A stretch of 30,026 bases of DNA from a virus: IMG/VR virus record IMGVR_UViG_3300035698_014631, positions 1 to 30,026 of that record; one strand, written 5' to 3'. Below are positions 17,493-25,073 of this stretch, in pieces (the first letter of the stretch is position 1; every line of letters begins with the position of its first letter). The position numbers and the translations under genes are program-made. The notes under the pieces were generated by a model. It saw only the letters and a program-made list of their open reading frames with translations. It did no database searches and was not told the origin of the DNA.

Positions 17493-18115
17493 TATTTAGC
17501 TCCTAGTATTTTTTGTAGCTTGTTGGCAAGCTGCGTGTTGTTGGCTGTGACAATTTCTCTCATGGTAGAAGCAGCTTTCGCTGAATCCGAAGAAGGCTTG
17601 CAGAAAACTGTATCCAAAATGTCTCCCGGACCTGCTTCCATTTCTGCTTTGGCAGATTCATCTTCTGATGAAAAAGAAAGCTCTAGTTTCAGGTTTGACC
17701 TGTTATAGTCCATGAAAGACAATCCAAATTTGCTTTCGATCTGAGATACAAGTTCTTTGAGCATTTTTTTAGGAATCTGCGATTCTTGCCCGTAGATTTG
17801 GTCAGGTACAGTTATATTGTACTTGCTTGGTTGACCCTTAGCACCTTGCTCTTTTACAAATTGCCCCTTGAATTCTTGAAGCCGCCTTGGAGGATATCCG
17901 AGATTAGCAGACAAAAACTCAAACAAGAATTTAGTTAGAGACGCAGAGCCCCCTTCTGTTTCTTGCTCCGCTTCTTCTAGATCGCTTGCAACATCTTCTT
18001 GATTGAGAAAATCTGTAGGGACTCCCTCTAGTCCAAGATCGACATCCTGAGCGGCTTGCTCAGGCATGGCTTGGGCTTGCATAAGCCTTCTTTTTCCAGC
18101 AGGGATAATTGACAT
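17492..18115 (-). CDS. Hypothetical protein (207 residues)
   Basis: The start ATG 18115 has Shine-Dalgarno GGAG. The N-terminus, GKRRLMQAQAMPEQAAQD, leads to an acidic stretch. A folded-looking part follows from about residue 60 (SLTKFLFEFLSANLGYPPRR, KYNITVPDQIYGQESQIPKK, KFGLSFMDYNRSNLKLELSF). The C-terminus is helical (ASTMREIVTANNTQLANKLQ). No family is recognised. It is translationally coupled to the frameshifted gene downstream, so the two may act together. Confidence 0.82.
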   Translation of the reverse strand: MSIIPAGKRRLMQAQAMPEQAAQDVDLGLEGVPTDFLNQEDVASDLEEAEQETEGGSASLTKFLFEFLSANLGYPPRRLQEFKGQFVKEQGAKGQPSKYNITVPDQIYGQESQIPKKMLKELVSQIESKFGLSFMDYNRSNLKLELSFSSEDESAKAEMEAGPGDILDTVFCKPSSDSAKAASTMREIVTANNTQLANKLQKILGAK

Positions 18116-18143
18116 AACTTCTCCAGTTGTTTATGAGCAAGAT

Positions 18144-18734
18144 TTACTTGTCAGCCAAGACAGCATCTACATACTCTGAAGGCCAGTAGCTTTCCAAGTA
18201 GGTTCTCATTTTAGCTTTGTCGGTTTTATTTAGGTTAGCTACCTTGACGAACTTGACATCTTTTTGGCTGGCCTCCTTGGTTTTATCTTCTTCTTCTTCT
18301 TCTTCTTCTTCTTCTGTTTCTTCTTCATCAGAATCATCGGCAGAAGCTTCTTCCTCTTCTTCTGGATCGTTGTTGTTTTCTTGCTTACCTTCCCACTCGG
18401 GCTGGCCGCTATCATCGCCGTCTTCGCACTCAGCCTCAGCCTCTTTTTTAGTTGCCTTTGTAGATGCTTCTTTTTCTTTCTTGGAATCATCTTCGGTGTT
18501 AGAATCAACCTTGGCTTTCTTCTTACCTTCTTCGCCCTTGTGGGGGCTAGGGGTAGACTCGCCTTCTTGGTGTAGAGGCTCGACTTCAAGCTGGCCACTG
18601 CTGACTTCTTCTTCGGAAGCAGTTTTTACGACTGCCTTCTTAGTAGAGGCCTCTTTCTTGACCCTAGCTTCTTCAACCAAATCTGCTAGAGACTTGGTTT
18701 TTCCTAATGGAATACTGTTGGTGAAAAACTTCAT
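18144..18734 (-). CDS. Acidic low-complexity protein with poly-Glu tract (196 residues)
   Basis: The start ATG 18734 follows AGGAGA. The N-terminal 25 residues are basic and helical (GKTKSLADLVEEARVKKEAS). The middle is dominated by Glu, Lys, Asp and Ser, including nine Glu in a row coded by GAA repeats. The C-terminal 35 residues look like a small helical unit, NLNKTDKAKMRTYLESYWP followed by SEYVDAVLADK. Acidic low-complexity proteins in head operons are often scaffold or core components. That role is inferred from composition only. Confidence 0.8.
   Translation of the reverse strand: MKFFTNSIPLGKTKSLADLVEEARVKKEASTKKAVVKTASEEEVSSGQLEVEPLHQEGESTPSPHKGEEGKKKAKVDSNTEDDSKKEKEASTKATKKEAEAECEDGDDSGQPEWEGKQENNNDPEEEEEASADDSDEEETEEEEEEEEEDKTKEASQKDVKFVKVANLNKTDKAKMRTYLESYWPSEYVDAVLADK
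18286..18315 (-). repeat. GAA/TTC triplet microsatellite
   Basis: About ten uninterrupted copies of tct/ttc on the plus strand encode nine consecutive Glu. Its length can vary in steps of three without breaking the frame. Confidence 0.9.
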
Positions 18735-18790
18735 TCGGTTATCTCCTATTGAATAGAAAGTTTGTAAGTTAATAAGTAGTCAATTTTTGA

Positions 18791-20206
18791 CTAAAACCCT
18801 TCTTTTTTATTTATTCTTCGCATAACTTGTGCCAATGCGATTCGTCCAGCCGGATCATTTTTAGCTGCTCTTGCCGTATTCCCATTGGGGTTACTTGCGT
18901 ACTGGTTTGCAAGCCGATCAATATACTGTCTCAATTTTGCAAGAGATATTTCTCCTCTTGGAGACCCGTCCGGCTTTGTTCTTTGGTTTTGCTGTATCCA
19001 ATTTTGCAAATCGCTCCAGACTGTAGGAGCGTCAGCGGCAGTTTCCCCAGAGTCCGGCTGGTCGAGATTATATGTCCCATCAGCAGGTTCTTCATAGTTT
19101 TGCTGATTCAGTTCATATGTTCCGTCTTGTCCCATTCCTTGAGTTTCTTCTGGAAAATTCAGATCATAAGGTTCGCTTTGCTGGCCATCGCCGGAATCCA
19201 ATCCTCCCATTTCCTCGTTGGCCTGCGGCTGAGGCTGAGCAGCTTCCGGTGCCGGATTCTGTGTTTGAGGCTGCTGGCTAGCAACTCCCTTTGTTGCATC
19301 TAGTGCAGTTTGCAAGCTATTGAGTTGCGTAATTCTCTGTCCTTCTGGAGCAGAAACAAACCCTTGTAACTGAGTGGTTAATTCTGGATACCTATTTTGT
19401 AGCTTTGGCAACCATTGTCTTGTTTTGTTTTGAAAATCAAGGACATCGCTTTTGTAAGCTTGAAAATCCTGAGGGTTTCTTGATGCTCTAAAGGAGTTCC
19501 AAAGAGTTCTTAGTTGACCGACTTCTTGACGAATTGCATCAAGCTCATCGTTTGCTTGCATCCCTGTTGGAGAAACCTTGTTCCATTGATTTCTCATCCA
19601 GTTTCCAATATCTGATTGATACTGACTTTCTCTCAAAAGCTTGAATACTGAATGGGCCGCTCTTTCAGCTAGTTTTTTGTGGCCAGATTTCATTAGGCTT
19701 TCTGAAATAGAAGCTAATTTATCTGCTTGATTTCTGAGGTTTTTGCCATGCTGGTTTTGGCTATTTTCAATGATATCAAATACAGCAGTTGCTGTATTCC
19801 AGTCTTTATCTTTTCTATTTTTGAGTTCCTTATTGAAAAGCTCCGCTTCTTTTTTGATAATCTTTTCAGAATTATTGATGGCAGCAACCTTTGTCATGTT
19901 GCCTGTATCTCCAGCATACTTATTCCATTTTGCATTATTGTTGTTTATAGATTCAAGGTATTCTTCGTGGCATTTTGTCCAGACTATTTGTGCTGGCATT
20001 TCTTTATTTTGGGCTCTTTTTTGCCTATAGCAATTACTCCAGCATCTAGAATTCCTGATCCAGTATCCCTGAGAGCCGACATATTGAGCAGTTTTGATAC
20101 TTAGCACATTAGCTGTAAGAGAGTCAACACTAGAAGCTATTTTTTCTAGGTTATTATCTTCTAGCTCTTTTGCTAAATCTAGTAGTTCTAAGATTGTTTC
20201 AGACAT
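18791..20206 (-). CDS. Hypothetical protein with helical N-terminus and Gln/Pro-rich repeats (471 residues)
   Basis: The start ATG 20206 has Shine-Dalgarno GAAGGA. Residues 1-300 are mainly helical. They include a Cys-containing patch (YWIRNSRCWSNCYRQKRAQN) and heptad-like stretches (AERAAHSVFKLLRESQYQSD; DAIRQEVGQLRTLWNSF). A Gln/Pro linker (about 310-340) leads to three related motifs, PYDLNFPEE, GTYELNQQN and GTYNLDQPD. A helical C-terminal domain follows (SLAKLRQYIDRLANQYASNP, GRIALAQVMRRINKK). No known family is recognised. The layout of two helical parts joined by a disordered linker suggests a structural or assembly protein. Confidence 0.83.
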   Translation of the reverse strand: MSETILELLDLAKELEDNNLEKIASSVDSLTANVLSIKTAQYVGSQGYWIRNSRCWSNCYRQKRAQNKEMPAQIVWTKCHEEYLESINNNNAKWNKYAGDTGNMTKVAAINNSEKIIKKEAELFNKELKNRKDKDWNTATAVFDIIENSQNQHGKNLRNQADKLASISESLMKSGHKKLAERAAHSVFKLLRESQYQSDIGNWMRNQWNKVSPTGMQANDELDAIRQEVGQLRTLWNSFRASRNPQDFQAYKSDVLDFQNKTRQWLPKLQNRYPELTTQLQGFVSAPEGQRITQLNSLQTALDATKGVASQQPQTQNPAPEAAQPQPQANEEMGGLDSGDGQQSEPYDLNFPEETQGMGQDGTYELNQQNYEEPADGTYNLDQPDSGETAADAPTVWSDLQNWIQQNQRTKPDGSPRGEISLAKLRQYIDRLANQYASNPNGNTARAAKNDPAGRIALAQVMRRINKKEGF

Positions 20207-20220
20207 TGGTTTTTCCTTCG

Positions 20221-20271
20221 TTAAAATAGCTTGAAGTCTATTCTTATTGTTATTTCCAAGTAATCGGCCAT
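20221..20271 (-). CDS. Possible 16-residue leader peptide
   Basis: An ATG at 20271 preceded by AAAAGGAAA opens a frame, MADYLEITIRIDFKLF, ending in TAA fifteen bases before the next gene start. It fills the otherwise empty gap between the DUF192 gene and the 471-residue gene. It may be a translated leader or chance. Nothing independent supports expression. Confidence 0.25.
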   Translation of the reverse strand: MADYLEITIRIDFKLF

Positions 20272-20292
20272 TTTCCTTTTAGTTCTTGCCGT

Positions 20293-21189
20293 TTAAGCTT
20301 GAACTGCAAACTTTTTATCGAAATTTTTATTAGCAAAAGCATAGTTCATAATATTGTCAACAATAAATGCTCTAATTGCTCCAACCGTTTCGTCAAAAGT
20401 CACAATGATATTGTTGCCAGTTGTATGTGCTGCAACAAAGCCATGCGGCTCTACAATTCTTTTAACATTGTTCCCATGAATCGTGTCGTAATCTATCCAA
20501 ATAGATTCTTGGTTTTTGACTCCCCAAGATAGAGCCTCATAGATACTAGAAAACTCTGGATAGTCTTTTTCAGGAGCAGGAGGTTCTATGGGCATTTCCT
20601 TCTCGCCATCAAAAACAGGGTCTTGGTCAGGGTTTTGCTGAATCGTAGGGCTGTCAGTAGTTTCTTGATCATCATTTAGAAACAGCTTGTCTTCGCCCTG
20701 ATCCATCTGAAATTGATTGTCATCGATGTCGTCGTAAAGATATTCTCCTACATTGTTTTCATCAATGATAGGATTATCCCAATCTACAATAGACTGAGCC
20801 AGCTTGTTGAGTAGGTCTCCTCTGGAGTGTTCTTTTTTGAAACTCACAACTCCATAACTAGAATCTTGATCATCTAGCTCAACCCTATCTCCAACCTTTA
20901 TCCTATTTGCATCAAAATATCCAATATTAGCCTCAATAGCCATCTTGCATGGAATTGAACATCCCACCATCTTGTCAGACATGGGGTTTATGTGAGATAT
21001 TTTTTGTATGATATTGTTTTCATCTACGAAAGCGATATCGAGAGGAATGAAGGTATTAGCTCCCCAAAAACTTAGATTTTGAGAATACTTAAATACAAAA
21101 GCCATTCCGGCATCTTCGGAAAGCTTTTGCCTAAACATTAGTCCTTGTGCTTGGGCTGATGGAGATCGTGCTATTTCTACTCTTAGCAT
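20293..21189 (-). CDS. DUF192 domain fused to a WYL-like domain (298 residues)
   Basis: Residues 3-105 match DUF192: QGLMFRQKL, GMAFVF, then SFWGANTFIPLDIAFVD, and a closing IKVGDRVEL. DUF192 proteins are small, mostly uncharacterised beta proteins. A disordered acidic linker (about 140-212) leads to residues 215-282, which resemble the WYL/WYL-like ligand-sensing fold (IYEALSWGVKNQESIWIDY, VKRIVEPHGFV, RAFIVDNI). The usual Arg, Glu-Pro and terminal Arg-x-Phe positions are present. The ATG at 21189 overlaps the upstream stop as TAATG. No signal peptide is seen, unlike many cellular DUF192 proteins. The DUF192 call is good and the WYL-like call moderate. A function in the virion or during infection is not known. 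Confidence 0.82.
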   Translation of the reverse strand: MLRVEIARSPSAQAQGLMFRQKLSEDAGMAFVFKYSQNLSFWGANTFIPLDIAFVDENNIIQKISHINPMSDKMVGCSIPCKMAIEANIGYFDANRIKVGDRVELDDQDSSYGVVSFKKEHSRGDLLNKLAQSIVDWDNPIIDENNVGEYLYDDIDDNQFQMDQGEDKLFLNDDQETTDSPTIQQNPDQDPVFDGEKEMPIEPPAPEKDYPEFSSIYEALSWGVKNQESIWIDYDTIHGNNVKRIVEPHGFVAAHTTGNNIIVTFDETVGAIRAFIVDNIMNYAFANKNFDKKFAVQA

Positions 21190-21560
21190 TAGTACCTGTA
21201 CTTTAGTTTATTCATTCTAAGTTCGTCTATAAAGCCATCAATTTCATTTTGGGGGACTAGGAAATAGATGCTTTTGTCTGTTAAATAATTGATTCTGCTT
21301 TTGCTATCTATTTTTCGTTCATATTCTTCATACCATTTTTCGACTTCTTTTATGCAATATGTGGTTTTTTCTTTGTATACAGTTTGGGCTTTAGGAATGG
21401 ATTCCCATATCTTATCTTTCCAGTTGTATTTGCTTTCCAACTCTATATGAGTTCCTTGCATTTGTACCATCTCTTTGTTTTTATGATCATACCAGACTAG
21501 CTCATTATTGATTGGCTCTCTGGATTGATTGATTGGTGCATAAACCTCTACTTCTTCCAT
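21189..21560 (-). CDS. Hypothetical protein (123 residues)
   Basis: The ATG at 21560 lies 13 bases inside the end of the preceding gene, and its stop overlaps the DUF192 start. The protein is charged, with many aromatics (NELVWYDHKNKEMVQMQG, CIKEVEKWYEEYERKID). Its C-terminal half (IYFLVPQNEIDGFIDELR) could form a small alpha-beta fold. No family is recognised. The coding strand has an AGAAAAAAC run at about 21363-21371, identical to the core of two frame-break sites, but the frame continues normally across it. Confidence 0.78.
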   Translation of the reverse strand: MEEVEVYAPINQSREPINNELVWYDHKNKEMVQMQGTHIELESKYNWKDKIWESIPKAQTVYKEKTTYCIKEVEKWYEEYERKIDSKSRINYLTDKSIYFLVPQNEIDGFIDELRMNKLKYRY

Positions 21561-21985
21561 TCCTTACTCGCTTTCTTCCACCAATTATCTTCAAGAAGAT
21601 CATTGAGGGATTTTTTTTCTGAAAGTTTTGGCATTGATTTTGAACGAATTTCAGCATAAGCAGGTGTTCTGCTATTCTTGTCAAAAGAACATGAATCATC
21701 TCCAAGTGCCATAACTCTTATGATTTCAGAGCCTTTTTCGGTTATCTGAATGTCTGACCCTATTCTCTTGACCAGACCTTCATCCTGAGCTTTGTCTATT
21801 TTGTCTTTGGATAAGGTTGGCGGTCTGGCGTAAACCCTGTCTCCGATATGAGAATCAGAGGATTTCCATATCTCGTATAGTGCATCAGCCGCAGCCGATG
21901 ATGTTCTATTGCTGATAGACTTCACTCTTAGGCCGGGTAAAAGCTCTAAAAGATAATCTGCTATTGTTGCTTCGTTGTCAGGCAT
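21548..21985 (-). CDS. Small winged-helix-like protein (145 residues)
   Basis: I place the start at ATG 21985, with GAGGTGG six bases upstream. The GTG at 21994 would overlap this ribosome site. The region from about 30 to 95 reads like a compact winged helix: AAADALYEIWKSSD, then TLSKDKIDKAQDEGLVKRIG and a wing strand IQITEKGSEIIRVMAL. The spacing and the closing I-T-x-K-G-x-x-I-I pattern are typical of such DNA- or protein-binding domains. The C-terminal 45 residues are Lys/Trp-rich (LEDNWWKKASKEWKK). It could be a regulator or a structural adaptor. I cannot choose from sequence. Confidence 0.75.
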   Translation of the reverse strand: MPDNEATIADYLLELLPGLRVKSISNRTSSAAADALYEIWKSSDSHIGDRVYARPPTLSKDKIDKAQDEGLVKRIGSDIQITEKGSEIIRVMALGDDSCSFDKNSRTPAYAEIRSKSMPKLSEKKSLNDLLEDNWWKKASKEWKK

Positions 21986-21986
21986 A

Positions 21987-22772
21987 TTATCCACCTCTTA
22001 TGAGTACGTTTCTGTGCGGGTATGGAGAGTCTTCTTCAAGGTTGTCCCAAGCATAAGGTTCATTACGAATCTCTCTCCAGTAGTGTCCTTCTTGAACCTC
22101 CTCTCCGTTGTATGATTCCATTCCTTTTTGATATCTTGGTTGGTTTCGAAGCTCTCTATCTCTGCTTCTAAAGTTGGCATCTTCCTCTTCCCAAGCCCAA
22201 GTTCTTTCTCTGATGGGGAGGTCGAGCCTAGACCAAGGCCCAGATATCGCTGCTGTTTTGTCTGGCATTCTTTTAACGGCTTCCCTGCCCTTAGCTGCGA
22301 ATTGAAGGAGCCTTCTAATATACATAAGCCTAGATATAAGCCTATGCGTCCATTCAACAGAAAGAGCAAGCTCAATAATCTCAGAGGTTTGACTTCTGTC
22401 AAAAACGCTAATATCTTTCTCTAATGTTTTCTCAATGATTTTTTTTATATTAGAGTTGTCTTTGTCTGGAAACATGTTTAGGAACTTAGCTAATCCCTTA
22501 ACATTGTGAATGAATAAAACAACTGTATCTCTATCTATGGTTTTGTTTTGTTCGGTAGATTCTGATTGAAGTGTAGTTCCTATTTGAAGAAAAAGTTCAG
22601 ACAGAAGAGATTTGTTTTCTTTTATCTCGGAAGTTAAAAATCTAATGACTTCAATAATATCTTTTGATACTAGGTTATTTGATTCAGAGTATGCGGATAC
22701 TCGACCGTCACCTTTGACAAGGTATCCCATTTCTGCTAGTTCAGCAATCAAGATTTCCCAAGAATCATTCAT
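21987..22772 (-). CDS. Hypothetical protein (261 residues)
   Basis: The ATG at 22772 overlaps the upstream stop (ATGA), so translation is coupled. Residues 1-170 are helical, with SKDIIEVIRFLTSEIKENKS and VVLFIHNVKGLAKFLNMFP. The C-terminal 80 residues are very rich in Arg, Trp, Glu and Tyr (WSRLDLPIRERTWAWEEEDA, GHYWREIRNEPYAWDNLEED) and probably extended. No family is recognised, and no membrane segment or catalytic motif is visible. Confidence 0.82.
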   Translation of the reverse strand: MNDSWEILIAELAEMGYLVKGDGRVSAYSESNNLVSKDIIEVIRFLTSEIKENKSLLSELFLQIGTTLQSESTEQNKTIDRDTVVLFIHNVKGLAKFLNMFPDKDNSNIKKIIEKTLEKDISVFDRSQTSEIIELALSVEWTHRLISRLMYIRRLLQFAAKGREAVKRMPDKTAAISGPWSRLDLPIRERTWAWEEEDANFRSRDRELRNQPRYQKGMESYNGEEVQEGHYWREIRNEPYAWDNLEEDSPYPHRNVLIRGG

Positions 22773-23302
22773 GTAGGCATTACTGCAACGGTTATGTGAA
22801 ATTCATGACCATTCAGTTTTTTAGAAAGGCCATATCTGTCTCGTATTGTTTCTAATTCTTTAGATTCCACTTCTACGAACCAAACCCTTTCCATTTCATC
22901 CCATCCCTCAGGATTTACATACCACAATCCTTTTACTATATACTCTATTTCTTCCCCAATTTCTTTGAGTTCTATTTCATGCTCTTTGATTTCGTCTGCA
23001 TAAAACACAGAAATATGAGCCCCTACATTGTTGTAGTCTTTTTTGAAATAAGGAGCTTTTTTGGCTTTTGAATCTGTCTTTTTTACCAGATCATAAAACC
23101 CATCTATAAAAGTATTTTGAATATCAACATAAGTAAAGCCATCATCTGCTTGTTTTAGTTTTCCTTTGCAAACAAATTCTTTTTTATCATTACTTGCATA
23201 TCTGGTAGGAATAGCGGAGCTACTAAGTATGCTTGTTGGTCTTGTAGAATAGATTTTATTTATGTTAGATATACTGTATTGGCTAGAGCTTATGATCTTC
23301 AT
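22769..23302 (-). CDS. 2H phosphoesterase-like protein (177 residues)
   Basis: Two H-x-[ST] motifs frame the domain: GAHISVF (H96, S98) and HEFHITVAV (H169, T171), each at the end of a beta strand. This is the signature of the 2H phosphoesterase superfamily, whose two His residues act on 2',3'-cyclic phosphates or other phosphodiester bonds. Supporting segments are GFTYVDIQNTFIDGFYDL and VWFVEVESKELETIRDRYGL. Length fits single-domain members. Some phage 2H enzymes (the Acb1 family, including T4 gp57B) cleave the cyclic nucleotide signals of CBASS defence. The layout here is compatible, but substrate cannot be read from sequence. It overlaps both neighbours by four bases and is thus expressed with head genes. 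Confidence 0.72.
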   Translation of the reverse strand: MKIISSSQYSISNINKIYSTRPTSILSSSAIPTRYASNDKKEFVCKGKLKQADDGFTYVDIQNTFIDGFYDLVKKTDSKAKKAPYFKKDYNNVGAHISVFYADEIKEHEIELKEIGEEIEYIVKGLWYVNPEGWDEMERVWFVEVESKELETIRDRYGLSKKLNGHEFHITVAVMPT

Positions 23303-24225
23303 GCAAAATCAACCTCTGAATTGTTGTCTTTTTTATTTTTCAGAGTGGGATTTTGTTCTACTCTTTGTTGATCTTGTTCTTGGTCTACAAAAGAAACATC
23401 TTCTGTTGGCCTTGGGATATCAATAATTGGAGGCGGAGTTTCTTGAATTTCCGGCTTTACATTGCCTACAGGCTTGATGGTCTTTGAGACCTTAGTTTTT
23501 TTCTTGCCTTTCTTTGAAGAAACTTTTCTTGCTTTCTTCTTTACTTTTTTCTTTACAACCCTTTTCTTTTTGCTAGCTGTTTTTTGTTCTGGTTTTGGAT
23601 CGGATTCTGGCTCTAGCCCATCTGCCCATTTGACTTCTTCTTGATTGTGGTGGCTATGGTCTTGCCCTGTAACTTTTTTGTTTGATTCATCCTTCATCAG
23701 ATTTTTTTGTTCATACGGAGACCATGCCTGCATTTGCGTTTCAGGTTCAGTTGGTGGCGTAGGGTCTTCTGTCTCTGATGATTCGTCAACGTCTTCTTCA
23801 ACAGGTTTTGTCTTTTTTGTTTTTCTTGTTTTTGCTTGAATCTTATTAGGCTTTTTGCCCTTAGGAGCATTCTGACTAATTTCTTCAACTTCAAGCAGAT
23901 TGGCTTCGATTGCTGCACGGATTTGCATAGAGGCAAGTTTATCTTCTGTCAAAAACATAGAAGCGTTTCCTTCTATCGAAAAGTCTCCAATATGAAGGTG
24001 GGACTGCGTTGTATTTTTGATTTTGAAAAGCTTGATATCTGGCTCTTCTTCTCTAAAACCAGCTTCTACATACTCTATATATCCTCTTGCAAGGCCGTCT
24101 TGAATATCGTTATTGTAGTAATTTTCTTTAGATATAGAAACCCTATCTCCAGCAGATGCAGCATATCCTATAGTTGGAAAAGTGATTTGACCATTCTTGA
24201 TCTTATCTGTTATTTGAAGTATCAT
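23299..24225 (-). CDS. Hypothetical protein with Lys-rich tail (308 residues)
   Basis: I choose ATG 24225, preceded by AAAGGG, over a TTG at 24288 that lacks a ribosome site and would overlap the upstream gene by 86 bases. Residues 1-115 form a compact region (LQITDKIKNGQITFPTIGYA, LARGYIEYVEAGFREEEPDI, LHIGDFSIEGNASMF). The rest is disordered, with Glu/Pro-rich and then strongly Lys-rich blocks (KKKRVVKKKVKKKARKVSS). The basic tail would suit DNA or RNA binding, or an internal head protein. That is inference from composition. Confidence 0.8.
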   Translation of the reverse strand: MILQITDKIKNGQITFPTIGYAASAGDRVSISKENYYNNDIQDGLARGYIEYVEAGFREEEPDIKLFKIKNTTQSHLHIGDFSIEGNASMFLTEDKLASMQIRAAIEANLLEVEEISQNAPKGKKPNKIQAKTRKTKKTKPVEEDVDESSETEDPTPPTEPETQMQAWSPYEQKNLMKDESNKKVTGQDHSHHNQEEVKWADGLEPESDPKPEQKTASKKKRVVKKKVKKKARKVSSKKGKKKTKVSKTIKPVGNVKPEIQETPPPIIDIPRPTEDVSFVDQEQDQQRVEQNPTLKNKKDNNSEVDFA

Positions 24226-24820
24226 GCAATTTCCCTTTTCTTTGTTTAGAGCGAACTTTACTAAAGATACTATCGTCAGATTTGTCAATAGGTTCTTTTA
24301 GCTCATCAACATCGGATAAGGGCAATTTTGAGTTTATTGATCCTGAATCATTCCCCTGCTGGTCTCTGCGATTCTTTTCTTCAAAACTAAACGTATCGCC
24401 ATCATGAGACCACCTCGAATCTGCATCATAAAAATCATCATGGGGTTCGTCCATGAGCGTATTTTCGTGAGGTAAATCGTTTTTAGGAAAGTCTTTAGAA
24501 TCGTCATCTTCTTTTGAATCAGAATATCCTGTTGGGTAGTTTCTGTCTCTGAACCTAGTTCCAAATCCAGCATCTTCTCCCGGAGTTACAAGCTTCCATC
24601 CATCCCCTGTTCCATCCCAAGGCTTTCTTTTTTGACGCAAATATGGGTCTTCTTTGTATGGGTCAAAGGCCCTTGGGGTATTGCCTCTTTGAGAAACAAT
24701 AAAAATAGAATTCCCGCACACCGAGCAACCATTAGATGCAGATCGATAATTCGTTTTCTGGTTGCATTTATCGCAAACAAAAATAGATTTAGACGAAAAT
24801 TTTGACAAGTTGAAACTCAT
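24203..24820 (-). CDS. Zinc-ribbon protein with acidic tail (205 residues)
   Basis: It starts at ATG 24820, directly after the upstream stop. C16-x2-C19 and C32-x2-C35 (FVCDKCNQ...GCSVCGNS) form a zinc ribbon. The rest is hydrophilic and low in complexity, rich in Asp, Ser and Arg (WKLVTPGEDAGFGTRFRDR, RWSHDGDTFSFEEKNRRDQQ). The N-terminus MSFNLSKF resembles MPFNLKKT of the 364-residue gene upstream. The function is unknown. Confidence 0.8.
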   Translation of the reverse strand: MSFNLSKFSSKSIFVCDKCNQKTNYRSASNGCSVCGNSIFIVSQRGNTPRAFDPYKEDPYLRQKRKPWDGTGDGWKLVTPGEDAGFGTRFRDRNYPTGYSDSKEDDDSKDFPKNDLPHENTLMDEPHDDFYDADSRWSHDGDTFSFEEKNRRDQQGNDSGSINSKLPLSDVDELKEPIDKSDDSIFSKVRSKQRKGKLHDTSNNR

Positions 24821-24823
24821 ATC

Positions 24824-25072
24824 TTAGTGCAGTTCCGTCAAATCTTGAAAAGAAGCATCAACATTGATTCCTGCATCTCGAATGGCCTGTAGAGATTCTG
24901 TAACTATTTCCATAGCAGCATCGTATGGATCGCCGTGCTCAGAATTGTCAATAAATATTTTCAAGTCAATAAGACCTTTAAACTGAGTAGCGGGGACTCG
25001 GGTTCCGTCATGCTCGGTATAAAAACTTTGTCCAAGTTTATCGAATCGGTCGCTGCTAATGATTTTTTTCAA
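24824..25072 (-). CDS. Small hypothetical protein with TTG start (82 residues)
   Basis: The likely start is TTG at 25072. An AGGAG lies eight bases upstream, inside the end of the previous gene, and no earlier or nearby ATG fits. The sequence contains KGLIDLKIFIDNSEHGDPYD, then AAMEIVTESLQAIRDAGINV, a plausible small alpha-beta fold. It is tightly packed between its neighbours, so it is part of the operon. No family is recognised. Confidence 0.75.
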   Translation of the reverse strand: MKKIISSDRFDKLGQSFYTEHDGTRVPATQFKGLIDLKIFIDNSEHGDPYDAAMEIVTESLQAIRDAGINVDASFQDLTELH

Positions 25073-25073
25073 T

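Noticed and set aside
18217-18756. Plus-strand open frame of 179 codons, Ser-rich
   Set aside because: It is the complement of the acidic poly-Glu gene: Glu codons GAA read as TTC/TCT on the other strand, giving runs of Ser. No ribosome site, and opposite to all other genes.
24226-24288. N-terminal extension of the Lys-rich gene to a TTG at 24288
   Set aside because: It would overlap the upstream gene by 86 bases without a ribosome site, whereas ATG 24225 has AAAGGG in good position.
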